Positions 28,097 to 37,654 of a stretch of DNA of 64,000 bases are shown here, in pieces. Location of the stretch: assembly GCA_013823505.1 (NCBI GenBank), contig PNMH01000001.1, positions 1 to 64,000 of the forward strand, in the 5' to 3' direction. The notes beneath the pieces were generated by a model, which ran no database searches, was not told the origin of the DNA, and saw only the letters and a program-made list of their open reading frames with translations. This DNA comes from Polaromonas sp. (GTDB lineage: Bacteria; Pseudomonadota; Gammaproteobacteria; Burkholderiales; Burkholderiaceae). Each line of letters starts with the position of its first letter. Position 1 is the first letter of the stretch. The position numbers and the translations under genes are program-made.

Positions 28097-30175
28097 ATGA
28101 ACAACTCACCCCAACTGCGCGTTGCCGTCGACATCGGCGGCACCTTCACCGACATGGCGGCTTTTGACGAAGCCACCGGCAAGCTGCTGTTCGGCAAAGC
28201 CCTGTCCACCCACGGCCAGCTGGTCAACGGCATCCAGGCCACGCTGGACAGCGCCGACATCGACCTGAAGGACGGCAACCTGTTCCTGCACGGCTCGACC
28301 ATCGCCATCAACACCCTGCTGGAGCGCAACGGCGCCAACACCGCGCTGCTGATCACCGAAGGCTTTCGCGACATCTACGAGATCGGCCGCGTCAACCGCC
28401 CCGACGCGTACAACCTGTTCTTCAACAAGCACCAGCCGCTGGTGAAGCGCTCGCTGCGCTTCGAGGTGTCCGAGCGCCTGCGCGCAGACGGCAGCACCCA
28501 CAAGCCGCTGGACGAAGCGGCCGTGCGCGAGCTGGCCAAGGAACTGCGCGGACAGGGCATCGAGGCGGTGGCCGTGCTGCTGCTGCACTCGTACCGCAAC
28601 CCGGCGCACGAGCAGCGCGTCAAGCAGATCCTGCAGGAAGAACTGCCCGGCGCCTTCATTTGCGCCTCGCACGAGCTGAGCCAGGAATACCGCGAGTTCG
28701 AGCGCGTCTCCACCGCCGTGGCCAACGCCTACGTGGGCCCGCGCGTCTCGGCCTACCTGGGCGAGCTGGAGCAACACCTGAGCACGCAAGGCTTCACGGG
28801 CGACTTCTATGTGGTGCAGTCCACCGGCGGCCTGTTTCCCAGCGCCCATGCGCGGCGCGATTGCGTGCGCATGCTCGAGTCGGGCCCGGCCGCGGGTGTG
28901 ATCGGTGCGCAAGCCATCTGCGCGCAGCTCGGCATGGGCGACGCGATCGCCTTCGACATGGGCGGTACCACCGCCAAGGCCGGCGTGATCAGCGAAGGCC
29001 GGCCACTCACCACCGGGTCGGCCCTGATCGGCGGCTACGAGCGCGCGCTGCCGATCCAGATTCCCATGATGGACATCCACGAAGTGGGCACGGGCGGTGG
29101 TTCGATTGCCCGCGTGGAAACCGGCCACGCGCTGCGTGTCGGCCCGCAGAGCGCAGGCTCCATCCCCGGCCCGGTGGCCTATGGCCGAGGCGGCACCGAG
29201 CCCACCGTGACCGACGCCAACCTGTTGCTCGGCCGCCTGGACGCCGACCACTTCTTGGGGGGTGAACTCAAGCTCGACCTGGCCGGCTGCCAGCGCCAGA
29301 TGCAGGAGCGCATCGCCGGCCCGCTGGGGCTGGAGCCCACCGCCGCGGCCGACGGCATTCTGCGCATTGCCGTGACGCAGATGTCGCACGCGGTGAAGGC
29401 CGTGACCACCGAACGCGGCCTTGATGCCGGCAGCTTCACCATGGTGGTTTACGGCGGCGCCGGCCCGCTGCACGCCTCGGCCATTGCCCGCGAGCTCGGC
29501 ATCCGCAAGGTGTTGATCCCGTACGCGCCGGGCTACTTCTCGGCCTACGGCATGTTGTTCTCCGACCGTCGCTACGACTACGTGCGGTCGGTGTTCCGCA
29601 AGCTCGACGAGGTCTCGTTCGACGAGATCGAGTCGCTCTACCAATCGATGGAAGACGAAGGCCGCGCGGCGCTGACGCAGTCGGGCACCAAGGCCGAAGA
29701 CGTGGTGATCGAACGCGCCGCCGACATGCGCTACGTGGGCCAGGAGCACGCCGTCACGGTGGACCTGCCCGGCGCCTTCTTCGTGGACAAGGACCGCTCG
29801 GCCATCAAGCGCCAGTTCGACGACCTGCACAAGGTGCGCTACGGCACCTCGGCGCCCAAGGAGCCGGCCGACCTGGTGAGCCTGCGCGTGACGGTGCTGG
29901 GCACCATGAAGAAGCCGCCCAAACACAGCGTGGATGTGGGTGTGGCAGCGCCTGAAAAGGATGCGCTGCGCGGCGTCAAGCCGGTGTATTTTCGCCAGGG
30001 CGGCTGGGCCGACACACCGGTCTACAAGCGCGACCTGCTGCGCGCCGGCAACCAGATCACCGGCCCGGCACTCATCGAGGAACACGCCTCCACCACCGTG
30101 GTGCAGCCCGGCGACTCGCTGCGCGTGGACGAACTGGGCAACCTGCAAATCACCATCGGAGATGACCGCTCATGA
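28097..30175 (+). CDS. hyuA: hydantoinase/oxoprolinase/carboxylase subunit A
   Basis: 692 residues. The ATP-grasping ASKHA-type motifs are visible: AVDIGGTFTDMAAFD near the N-terminus and AFDMGGTTAKAGVI near 287-300. The family couples ATP hydrolysis to cleaving or carboxylating substrates such as N-methylhydantoin, 5-oxoproline, caprolactam or acetophenone. It is translationally coupled to hyuB (ATGA overlap). Sequence alone does not tell which substrate; the accompanying FAH hydrolase and GTPase metallochaperone are unusual partners. Confidence 0.9.
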   Translation: MNNSPQLRVAVDIGGTFTDMAAFDEATGKLLFGKALSTHGQLVNGIQATLDSADIDLKDGNLFLHGSTIAINTLLERNGANTALLITEGFRDIYEIGRVNRPDAYNLFFNKHQPLVKRSLRFEVSERLRADGSTHKPLDEAAVRELAKELRGQGIEAVAVLLLHSYRNPAHEQRVKQILQEELPGAFICASHELSQEYREFERVSTAVANAYVGPRVSAYLGELEQHLSTQGFTGDFYVVQSTGGLFPSAHARRDCVRMLESGPAAGVIGAQAICAQLGMGDAIAFDMGGTTAKAGVISEGRPLTTGSALIGGYERALPIQIPMMDIHEVGTGGGSIARVETGHALRVGPQSAGSIPGPVAYGRGGTEPTVTDANLLLGRLDADHFLGGELKLDLAGCQRQMQERIAGPLGLEPTAAADGILRIAVTQMSHAVKAVTTERGLDAGSFTMVVYGGAGPLHASAIARELGIRKVLIPYAPGYFSAYGMLFSDRRYDYVRSVFRKLDEVSFDEIESLYQSMEDEGRAALTQSGTKAEDVVIERAADMRYVGQEHAVTVDLPGAFFVDKDRSAIKRQFDDLHKVRYGTSAPKEPADLVSLRVTVLGTMKKPPKHSVDVGVAAPEKDALRGVKPVYFRQGGWADTPVYKRDLLRAGNQITGPALIEEHASTTVVQPGDSLRVDELGNLQITIGDDRS

Positions 30176-31956
30176 ACACGCGAGAACTGCAACATCCGGC
30201 CGTCGATGCGGTCACTGTCGAGATCATCCGCAACGGTCTGTATGCCGTGACGGAGGAGATGAAGACCAACCTCACGCGCACCGCCTACAACCTCATCATT
30301 TACGAGGCGCTGGACTTCACGGTGGGCCTGTTCACCAAGGAAGGCGACACGGTCTCCATCGGTTTGGGCCTGCCGATGTTCATCCGCGGCATGTCCGAAA
30401 CCGTGAAGGCGAAGATCCGCCACTTCGGTTACGAGAACATCCTGCCGGGTGACATCCTCGTCACCAACGACGCCTACACCACCGGCAGCCACCTGAACCA
30501 CTTCACGTTCACGATGCCGATCTTCCACGAGGGCCGGCTGGAGGGCTTCACCTGCTGCATGGCGCACTGGCTGGACGTGGGCGGCACGCTGGGCAACGTG
30601 ACCACCGACATCTTCAGCGAGGGCATCCAGATCCCGATCCTGAAGTACCAGCGCGAAGGCGTGGTGAACCAGGACCTGATCGACATCATTGCGATGAACG
30701 TGCGCCTGGCCGAGCGCGCCCTGGGCGACCTGCGCGCGCAGATCACCGCCATCACCACCGGCGAGCGCCGCTACGTGGAGCTGCTGCAGCGCTACGGTGC
30801 CGACGCGGTGAACGCGTCGATCTGCCAGATCATGGATTCCAGCGAGGCCGTGGCGCGCAAGAACACGCTGTCGATTCCCGATGGCGTGTACGAAGCCGAG
30901 TCCTACATGGACGACGACGGCCTGGACATCGGCAAGCGCATCCCGATCCGCGTGAAGGTCACGGTGAGCGGCGACGAGATGACGGTGGACCTGTCTGATG
31001 TGAGCAAGCAGGTGCGCGGCTTCTACAACTCGGGCTTCACCACCGGCATCGCCTGCGCGCAGGTGGCCTACAAGTGCCTGACCACGCCCACCGACTACCC
31101 GGTCAACGACGGCAGCTTCCGTTCGCTCAAAGTCATCATGCCCATGGGCACCGTGATCAGCGCCGAGCGTCCGTACCCGATGCGCGTGTGGATGACCTTC
31201 CCGATGACGGTGATCGACACCATCTTCAAGGCACTCGCACCTGCGATTCCCAACCGGTCGATTGCCGGCCACCACGCCGACCTGGTGTTCCCCAACATCC
31301 ACGGCATCTCGCCGGAAGACGGACGGTTGTTCATCGTGGGCATCGGCCCGCTGGGCGGTGGCTGGGGCGCCAAGAGCACCGAAGATGGTGTGTCGGTCAC
31401 GGTCTGCATCAACGACGGCGACACCCACAACAGCCCGACCGAACAGCTCGAAGCCAAGTACCCGGTGCTGGTGGAGAAGTACGAGATCCGCAAGGACAGC
31501 GCCGGTGCGGGCCGTTACCGCGGTGGCCTGGGCGCCGAGATGGTGGTGCAGGCGCTCAGCCCCTTCACCGTGACCACCCGCATCGACCGCGTGCACTGCA
31601 AACCCTGGGGCCTGGACGGCGGTGGCGACGCCATGGGCAACGGCCTGGCCGTGCGCCACAAGGGCGAGTGGAAGACCGATCACCTGAACGCCAAGATCTT
31701 CAACGTGCGGCTGGAGCGCGGCGACGCCTACAAGATGCTCTCGGGCGGTGGCGGCGGCTTCGGCAGCCCGCTGGACCGCGAGCTCGACAAGGTGGCCGAA
31801 GACGTGCGCGAAGGTTATGTGAGTGCCCAGGTGGCCCGCGAGGTCTACAAGGTGGCGCTCGATGGCCACGGCCAGGTGGACCACCCTGCGACGCAAGCGC
31901 TGCGCAGTGGCCAGGCCACAGCCGCTGTGGAAGACGTGGCCTGGGACGGCCAGTGA
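30172..31956 (+). CDS. hyuB: hydantoinase/oxoprolinase/carboxylase subunit B
   Basis: 594 residues, full length for HyuB. It carries EIIRNGLYAVTEEM near 15-28, DFTVGLFTKEGD near 48 and a GDILVTNDAYTTGSHLNHF block near 98-116 with metal-ligand-type Asp and His residues. It forms the catalytic partner of HyuA. The start overlaps the hyuA stop, and its own stop overlaps the GTG of the next small gene, so three genes are tightly coupled. Confidence 0.9.
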   Translation: MNTRELQHPAVDAVTVEIIRNGLYAVTEEMKTNLTRTAYNLIIYEALDFTVGLFTKEGDTVSIGLGLPMFIRGMSETVKAKIRHFGYENILPGDILVTNDAYTTGSHLNHFTFTMPIFHEGRLEGFTCCMAHWLDVGGTLGNVTTDIFSEGIQIPILKYQREGVVNQDLIDIIAMNVRLAERALGDLRAQITAITTGERRYVELLQRYGADAVNASICQIMDSSEAVARKNTLSIPDGVYEAESYMDDDGLDIGKRIPIRVKVTVSGDEMTVDLSDVSKQVRGFYNSGFTTGIACAQVAYKCLTTPTDYPVNDGSFRSLKVIMPMGTVISAERPYPMRVWMTFPMTVIDTIFKALAPAIPNRSIAGHHADLVFPNIHGISPEDGRLFIVGIGPLGGGWGAKSTEDGVSVTVCINDGDTHNSPTEQLEAKYPVLVEKYEIRKDSAGAGRYRGGLGAEMVVQALSPFTVTTRIDRVHCKPWGLDGGGDAMGNGLAVRHKGEWKTDHLNAKIFNVRLERGDAYKMLSGGGGGFGSPLDRELDKVAEDVREGYVSAQVAREVYKVALDGHGQVDHPATQALRSGQATAAVEDVAWDGQ

Positions 31957-32321
31957 GCACCGCCGTGGCCGATCCCCGCGCCGAACGCCTTGCCCACCTG
32001 TGGAGCCGGCTTTCGGCCCAGCACGTGACGCTGGGCGCGGGCTGCGGTTGCATGACGGGCGGTGTGAGCGTGTCGCTGGAAGACTTCGAGCTCGACATCG
32101 CCGACTATTTGTGGGCTGAGAGCGAACGCCTGGGCCAGAGCGAGGTTGTGGCCTGGCTGCTGCAGCCCGGTCCGATCGAGCAGCAGGTCAAGCCGGTGAT
32201 GACCCTGCTGACCCGCCTGGAAGAGGGCGAGGCCGACGAAGCGGTGGCCGACTGGCTGCTCACGCGGCTGGCTCGCACGCTCGACTCGTTCGCCAAGCTG
32301 CACGGCCCCTCCAGCAGCTGA
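31953..32321 (+). CDS. unknown 122-residue protein of the hyu operon
   Basis: A GTG start (GTGA overlap with the hyuB stop) gives 122 residues. The reading frame is open far upstream, but only this part is protein-like. A GAGCGCMTGG segment near residue 30 offers two cysteines, followed by an acidic region with VSLEDFELDIADYLW and a helical C-terminal half. I do not recognise the family. Strict coupling to hyuB and the metallochaperone-like GTPase 8 bp downstream suggest an assembly or accessory subunit. That is inference. Confidence 0.65.
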   Translation: MSTAVADPRAERLAHLWSRLSAQHVTLGAGCGCMTGGVSVSLEDFELDIADYLWAESERLGQSEVVAWLLQPGPIEQQVKPVMTLLTRLEEGEADEAVADWLLTRLARTLDSFAKLHGPSSS

Positions 32322-32329
32322 GTCCGCCC

Positions 32330-33424
32330 ATGGCCTTCATCCTTCCCACCCTGAATACCGGCGATACCGCCGATCTGGCCACGCGCATTCCCATCACCGT
32401 GCTCACCGGCTTTCTGGGCAGCGGCAAGACCACGCTGCTCAACCGCTTGCTGCGCGAGCCCGACATGCACGGCACGGCGGTGGTCATCAACGAATTCGGC
32501 TCGGTGGGGCTGGACCACGATCTGGTCGACCACACTGAAGAGAACATGGTGCTGCTGGCCAACGGCTGCATCTGCTGCACGGTGCGCGGCGATCTGGTCG
32601 AGGCCTTCGAGCGCCTGGCGCAAAGCCCCGAGGCGCAGCGCGGCGCACTGCGCCATGTGGTGGTGGAGACCACCGGCCTGGCCGACCCGGCGCCCATCCT
32701 GCACACGCTCATGGGCGACCCGCGGCTGGCGAACCGCTGGCGCCTGGCGGGCGTGGCGTGCACGGTGGACGCCTTCAACGCCATGGCCACGCTGGACCAG
32801 CACACCGAGGCGGTGAAGCAAGCCGCGGTGGCCGACCGCTTGCTGCTCACCAAGGCCGATCTGGTGACGCCCGACCAACTGGCACCGCTGTGCGAACGGC
32901 TGCGCGCCATCAACCCGCTGGCTGCCTTGACGACCGAACCCGACGGCGCCTTGCGGGCGTTGCTGGGCCTGCTGGAGCGGCCCAGCCCCGTGCTGGTGCC
33001 GATGCCCATGCCGATCGACAAGGGCACCACGCGGTCGCTCTTCTTTCCGGTGAGCGCACCGGGGCAGCACGACCCGAACCGGCACGACGACCACATCCGC
33101 TCGCACGTGATCGTGCGCGAGCAGCCGCTCTCGCGCGAAGGCTTCATGGCCTGGCTGGACATGATCGCGGCCATGCGCGGGGACGACCTGTTGCGTGTCA
33201 AAGGCATCGTGCACCTGGCCGACGACCCGGAGCACCCCATGGTGATCCACGGCGTGCAGCACCTGTTCCACCCGCCCGAAACCCTGCCGCGTTGGCCCAG
33301 TGAAGACCGGCGCACCCGCATCGTGTTCATCACCCGAAACATGGACGCCGAAGAGATCGAGGCGACCTTGAGCATTTTTGAAAGACGCCGCGCCCGCGGC
33401 ACCCGCCCTGCCCAACCTGTTTGA
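32330..33424 (+). CDS. COG0523 (CobW-like) GTPase, putative metallochaperone
   Basis: 364 residues. Walker A is GFLGSGKTT near 27-35. The metal-binding CxCC motif is present as GCICCTV near 79-85. An ETTGLADPAP switch region lies near 112 and the guanine-specificity motif is TKAD near 182. The C-terminal CobW_C domain contains a histidine-rich loop (HDPNRHDDHIRSH near 245-257). Such GTPases deliver Zn, Co, Ni or Fe to client enzymes. Its position after hyuA-hyuB points to metal insertion into that enzyme, which is inference from context. Confidence 0.88.
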   Translation: MAFILPTLNTGDTADLATRIPITVLTGFLGSGKTTLLNRLLREPDMHGTAVVINEFGSVGLDHDLVDHTEENMVLLANGCICCTVRGDLVEAFERLAQSPEAQRGALRHVVVETTGLADPAPILHTLMGDPRLANRWRLAGVACTVDAFNAMATLDQHTEAVKQAAVADRLLLTKADLVTPDQLAPLCERLRAINPLAALTTEPDGALRALLGLLERPSPVLVPMPMPIDKGTTRSLFFPVSAPGQHDPNRHDDHIRSHVIVREQPLSREGFMAWLDMIAAMRGDDLLRVKGIVHLADDPEHPMVIHGVQHLFHPPETLPRWPSEDRRTRIVFITRNMDAEEIEATLSIFERRRARGTRPAQPV

Positions 33425-33445
33425 ATACCAGAAGGAGACAAGACC

Positions 33446-34411
33446 ATGATGAAAAAACTGATCGCCATCGCCGTGCTCGGCGCCTGCAGCCTCTCAAGCG
33501 CCATGGCGCAAGGCAAATTCCCCGACGGCATGCTCAAGCTGGTGGTGCCCTTCGCCGCTGGCGGCGGTGTGGACCAGGCGGCCCGGTTGCTGGGCAAGCA
33601 GTTGCAGACCGATCTGGGCGTGTCGGTCATTGTGGAGAACAAGGGCGGCGCCAGCGGCACCATCGGCGGCAAGGCTGTGCAGACCTCACCCGCCGACGGC
33701 ATGACCTTGTTGTTCTCGGCGGCCACCCACGTGCTGGCCCAGCAGGTGCTGGCCAATCCGCCCTATGACCCGCAGACCGACTTTGAACCCATCGCCCGCG
33801 TGGGTGAAGCGCCGCTGCTGCTGGTGATCCCGCCCAATGCACCGCAGAAAACCTTGAAGGATGTGCTGGACGCGGCCCGTCAGAGCCCCGAGAAGTGGAC
33901 CGCTGCATTGCCGGCGCTGGGCGCCCCCAGCCACCTGGCCACGCTGCTGCTGGCCAAGCAGGGCAACGTCAAGATCACCATGACCCCGTACCGAGGCACC
34001 GCGCCCGCACTGGCCGATGTGGCCGGCGGCCATGTGCAGCTGCTCATGGACTCCATCATTTCGCTGCAAGGCATGGCCCGCAGCGGCAAGGTCAAGCCCA
34101 TCGCCACCACCTCGGCCCAGCGCAGCGGCGTGGCGCCCGACGTGCCCACGGCCGTGGAAAGCGGCTACCCGGGCATGGTCTACAACTCCTGGTACGGCGT
34201 GTGGGCGCCCAAGGGCACGCCGAAAGACCGGGTGCTGTTGCTCAACAAGGCCGTCAACAAGGCGGTGGCCGAACTGGCCAAGTCGGGTGCATTCAGCACC
34301 CTGGGCATCCTGCCGGTGATCGAGAGTTCCGATCAGTTCCGCAAGTACATCGCCGCCGACGTGTCGCGCAGCGCCGAACTGCTCAAGGAGTCGGGCTTCA
34401 AGCCGGAATGA
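33446..34411 (+). CDS. Bug/TctC-family binding protein of the hyu operon
   Basis: 321 residues: signal peptide (about 1-22, ending AMAQ) and a Bug-type binding domain with MLKLVVPFAAGGGVDQAARLL and ENKGGASGTIGG. It would capture the organic acid or amide used by the operon. AAGGAGA before the ATG is strong. No membrane components of a tripartite transporter are adjacent. It lies 21 bp after the GTPase gene and is probably the last gene of the operon. Confidence 0.9.
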   Translation: MMKKLIAIAVLGACSLSSAMAQGKFPDGMLKLVVPFAAGGGVDQAARLLGKQLQTDLGVSVIVENKGGASGTIGGKAVQTSPADGMTLLFSAATHVLAQQVLANPPYDPQTDFEPIARVGEAPLLLVIPPNAPQKTLKDVLDAARQSPEKWTAALPALGAPSHLATLLLAKQGNVKITMTPYRGTAPALADVAGGHVQLLMDSIISLQGMARSGKVKPIATTSAQRSGVAPDVPTAVESGYPGMVYNSWYGVWAPKGTPKDRVLLLNKAVNKAVAELAKSGAFSTLGILPVIESSDQFRKYIAADVSRSAELLKESGFKPE

Positions 34412-34427
34412 CCAGCGGGCGAGCCGC

Positions 34428-35351
34428 TCACGCCGCGTCGCTCTGCTGCTTGAACGCCAGCGCCACGAAGTCCACAAACGCCCGCACGCGCACCGCAAGC
34501 TGGTGGCGTTGCGGGTACACGGCGTAGATGTCGGCATCCGGTGTGGCGTGCTGCGGCAGCACCTGCACCAGCCGCCCGTTGGCGAGAAAGCGCTCGATGT
34601 CCCACTCGGCCCGCATCAGGATGCCGTGGCCGTCGAGCGCCCAGTTGACCGCGATCTCGCCGTCGTTGGTGGTCAGGTTGCCCCGGGTCTTGATGGCCTC
34701 GGTGGTCGCGTTTTTGCCGCGTCCCGCGGTCAGACGCCACAGGCCGTAGGCCTCTTCACCCTGGCGGATGCCGATGCAGTTGTGCTTGATCAGGTCGTTG
34801 GGCACCTTGGGTGTGCCGTGTCTGGCCAGGTAGGCGGGTGAGGCGCAGAGCAGGCGACGGTTGGGCGCGATGTGGCGGGCGATCACGCGCGCGTCGGGTG
34901 GCGCGCCGAAGCGGATGCAGACATCAAAGGAGTCGTCGGTCAGCGCGGGCGGGTTGACCGAGAGCTGCAGCTGCACCTCCATCTGGGGGTGCTTGCGCAC
35001 GAAGCGCGAGATCAGCGGCGCGACGTGGCTGCGCCCGAAGCCCAGCGTGGCGTTCACGCGCAGCAGACCCTTGGGCGTGCCTTTTGAAACACCCAGCAGT
35101 TCCTGCATGCCGTCGATCTCGCCGAGGATGCGGCGCGCGTGCTCCAGGTAGAGCTCACCCTCGGGCGTCATGCCCATGCGCCGCGTGGTGCGGTTGACCA
35201 GCGACACGCCCAGACGGGCCTCCATCTGCGCCAGGTGTTTGCTCACCGCGGGCGTGGTCACGCCGAGTTCGCGCGCTGCCGCGCTCAGGCTGCCGGCACC
35301 GGCGAGCACGGAGAAGAAGCCCAGATCGGCGGGCTGGATGGCGTTGTTCAA
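34428..35351 (-). CDS. LysR-family regulator of the tartrate/malate dehydrogenase
   Basis: 307 residues. The helix-turn-helix domain covers about 5-62 (FFSVLAGAGSLSAAARELGVTTPAVSKHLAQME) and the effector domain about 90-300. It belongs to the group of LysR proteins that flank tartrate or D-malate dehydrogenase genes (TtuA/DmlR-like by context). It diverges from that gene, and the 112-bp gap holds two interlocked inverted repeats. Confidence 0.9.
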   Translation of the reverse strand: MNNAIQPADLGFFSVLAGAGSLSAAARELGVTTPAVSKHLAQMEARLGVSLVNRTTRRMGMTPEGELYLEHARRILGEIDGMQELLGVSKGTPKGLLRVNATLGFGRSHVAPLISRFVRKHPQMEVQLQLSVNPPALTDDSFDVCIRFGAPPDARVIARHIAPNRRLLCASPAYLARHGTPKVPNDLIKHNCIGIRQGEEAYGLWRLTAGRGKNATTEAIKTRGNLTTNDGEIAVNWALDGHGILMRAEWDIERFLANGRLVQVLPQHATPDADIYAVYPQRHQLAVRVRAFVDFVALAFKQQSDAA

Positions 35352-35358
35352 GGGCGCT

Positions 35359-35389
35359 CCATTGTTGAATCCAAGTAAACAATGGATTC
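35359..35389. promoter_or_regulatory. interlocked inverted repeats, LysR operator candidate
   Basis: CCATTGTT (35359-35366) pairs with AACAATGG (35378-35385), a perfect 8-bp repeat with an 11-bp spacer. The nested GAATCCA (35367-35373) pairs with TGGATTC (35383-35389). They lie directly 5' of the LysR gene and face the dehydrogenase gene. Confidence 0.55.
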
Positions 35390-35463
35390 ACTTTAGCGGT
35401 GAATCGATGCGGGGATCAAGACCTACATTCGCTCCAACAAACCAACGCTACGGAGACCAACCC

Positions 35464-36552
35464 ATGAAGACCTACGCCATCGCCACGATTCCCGGAGACG
35501 GCATCGGCAAGGAAGTGGTGCCGGCCGGCCAGCAGGTGCTCGAAGCCCTGGCCGCCACGGGCAACGGCTTTCGCTTTGCTTTCGAGGACTTCGGCTGGGG
35601 CGGCGATCACTACCGCCAGCACGGCGTGATGATGCCGGCCGATGGCCTGGACGCGCTGCGCCACAAGGACGCCATCCTGTTCGGCTCCGCCGGCGACCCG
35701 GACATCCCCGACCACATCACGCTCTGGGGCCTGCGCCTGAAGATCTGCCAGGGCTTTGACCAGTACGCCAACGTGCGCCCCACGCGCATCCTGCCCGGCA
35801 TCGACGCCCCGCTCAAACGCTGCAAGCCTGAAGACCTGAACTGGGTGATCGTGCGCGAGAACTCCGAAGGCGAGTACTCCGGCGTGGGCGGCCGGGTCCA
35901 CCAGGGCCACCCCATCGAAGCCGCCACCGACGTGACCATGATGACCCGTGTGGGCGTGGAGCGTGTCATGCGCTTTGCCTTCAAGCTGGCGCAGAGCCGT
36001 CCGCGCAAGCTGCTCACCGTGATCACCAAGAGCAACGCCCAGCGCCACGCCATGGTGATGTGGGACGAGATCGCGCTGGAGATTTCCCGCGAGTTCCCCG
36101 ACGTGAAGTGGGACAAGGAAATCGTGGACGCCGCCACCGCCCGCATGGTGAACCGGCCGGCCACGCTGGACACGATCGTGGCCACCAACCTGCACGCCGA
36201 CATCCTCTCCGATCTGGCTGCAGCGCTCGCCGGCAGCCTGGGCATTGCGCCCACCGGCAACATCGACCCTGAGCGCCGCTACCCCAGCATGTTCGAGCCC
36301 ATCCACGGCTCGGCCTTCGACATCATGGGCAAGGGTCTGGCCAATCCGATCGGCACCTTCTGGAGCTGCGTGATGCTGCTCGAACACCTGGGCGAGATGG
36401 ACGCGGCCCGGCGCCTCATGAAGGCGATCGAACAGGTCACCGCCAACCCCGCGCTGCACACCGGCGACCTCGGTGGCAAGGCCACCACCGCGCAGGTCAC
36501 CCAGGCCGTGTGCGAGCTGCTTGGCGTGGGTGAACAACGCCTGGCCGCCTGA
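35464..36552 (+). CDS. tartrate dehydrogenase / D-malate dehydrogenase (decarboxylating)
   Basis: 362 residues of the isocitrate/isopropylmalate dehydrogenase superfamily. ATIPGDGIGKEVVP near 6-19, the VRENSEGEYSG active-site segment near 130-140, the metal-binding region NLHADILSDLAAALAGSLG near 240-258 and EPIHGSAFDIMGKGLANP near 279-296 all fit the TtuC/DmlA group. It oxidises tartrate and/or D-malate with NAD+. It is divergent from a LysR regulator and followed by a Bug protein, a usual set for dicarboxylate use. Tartrate and malate activity cannot be separated by eye. Confidence 0.9.
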   Translation: MKTYAIATIPGDGIGKEVVPAGQQVLEALAATGNGFRFAFEDFGWGGDHYRQHGVMMPADGLDALRHKDAILFGSAGDPDIPDHITLWGLRLKICQGFDQYANVRPTRILPGIDAPLKRCKPEDLNWVIVRENSEGEYSGVGGRVHQGHPIEAATDVTMMTRVGVERVMRFAFKLAQSRPRKLLTVITKSNAQRHAMVMWDEIALEISREFPDVKWDKEIVDAATARMVNRPATLDTIVATNLHADILSDLAAALAGSLGIAPTGNIDPERRYPSMFEPIHGSAFDIMGKGLANPIGTFWSCVMLLEHLGEMDAARRLMKAIEQVTANPALHTGDLGGKATTAQVTQAVCELLGVGEQRLAA

Positions 36553-36600
36553 GCCGACGCTCACGCCGGATTCGCTGGTTCGGCGATCCGGAAACCCCCA

Positions 36601-36618
36601 CCGGGCCGCAGAGCCCGG
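36601..36618 (+). terminator. hairpin after the dehydrogenase gene
   Basis: CCGGGC and GCCCGG form a 6-bp perfect stem with a 6-base loop, 48 bp after the dehydrogenase stop. It lacks a clear T-run, so it may be an mRNA-stabilising or attenuating hairpin rather than a strong terminator. Confidence 0.35.
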
Positions 36619-36657
36619 TTCATCAGAGCGCCAACCGCGCCGTTTTTGGAGACCAAC

Positions 36658-37644
36658 ATGCAAGCCATTCATTCCTTCACCCGCCGTCGTGTGGTGCAAG
36701 CCATGGCCCTGGGCCTGGCTGTTGCCGGCAGCAGCGCCATGGCGCAAAGCTGGCCCGCGCGGCCCATCAGCCTGATCGTGCCGTTTGCAGCCGGCGGCAC
36801 CACCGACGTGCTGGCCCGCGCGCTGGCCGACAAGCTCTCGCAAAGCCTGGGGCAACCGGTGGTCGTGGAGAGCAAGCCCGGAGCGGGTGCGACCATCGGC
36901 GCCGACTTTGTGGCCAAGGCGAAGCCCGACGGCTACACGCTGCTGATGGGCGCGGTGCACCACACCATCGCGTCCAGCGTCTACAAGAAGCTGCCCTACG
37001 ACTTCTCCAAAGACCTCGCGCCCATCACCACCGTGGCGCTGGTGCCCAACGTGCTGGTGGTCAACGCCAGCACCCCGGCGAAGAACGTGAACGAACTGGT
37101 GGCGCTGCTCAAGGCCAGCCCCGGCAAGATGGCCTACGGCTCCAACGGCAATGGCACGGCGCAGCACCTGATCGGCACGCAGTTCCAGAACCAGACCGGC
37201 ACCAACGTGATCCACATCCCGTACAAGGGCAGCGGTCCTTTGTCCACCGACCTGCTGGGCGGCCAGATCATGATGAGTTTCGACACCATCACGCCGGTGC
37301 TGCCGCACATCAAGGCGGGCAAGCTGCGCGCGCTCGCGGTGACCACGGCCAAACGCTCGGCGGCCTTGCCCGATGTGCCCACGCTGGAAGAGGCTGGCCT
37401 CAAGGGCTTCAACATCGGCACCTGGTTCGGCGTGCTGGCGCCGGCGGCCACGCCGCAGGACATCGTGACCCGGCTCAACGCCGAGATGGTCAAGGTGATC
37501 CAGTCGCCCGAGTTCCGCAGCCGCATGGCCGAGATCGGTGCCGAGCCCATCGGCGACACCAGCGCGCAGATGGCGCAGCAGATCGCCAGCGAGACCGAGA
37601 AGTTCGGCAAGTTGGTCAAGGAAGCGAAGGTCGTGATCGACTGA
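36658..37644 (+). CDS. Bug/TctC-family binding protein of the dicarboxylate locus
   Basis: 328 residues. The N-terminus has a twin-arginine-like stretch (TRRRVVQAMALGLAVAG) ending SSAMAQ, so export by Tat is possible. The binding domain shows PISLIVPFAAGGTTDVLARAL and ESKPGAGATIGA. It would bind tartrate or a related acid for uptake. GGAGA precedes the ATG at 36658; an in-frame ATG at 36646 is less well placed. It lies 105 bp after the dehydrogenase gene with a hairpin between. Confidence 0.9.
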   Translation: MQAIHSFTRRRVVQAMALGLAVAGSSAMAQSWPARPISLIVPFAAGGTTDVLARALADKLSQSLGQPVVVESKPGAGATIGADFVAKAKPDGYTLLMGAVHHTIASSVYKKLPYDFSKDLAPITTVALVPNVLVVNASTPAKNVNELVALLKASPGKMAYGSNGNGTAQHLIGTQFQNQTGTNVIHIPYKGSGPLSTDLLGGQIMMSFDTITPVLPHIKAGKLRALAVTTAKRSAALPDVPTLEEAGLKGFNIGTWFGVLAPAATPQDIVTRLNAEMVKVIQSPEFRSRMAEIGAEPIGDTSAQMAQQIASETEKFGKLVKEAKVVID

Positions 37645-37654
37645 GGCAGGGCGG

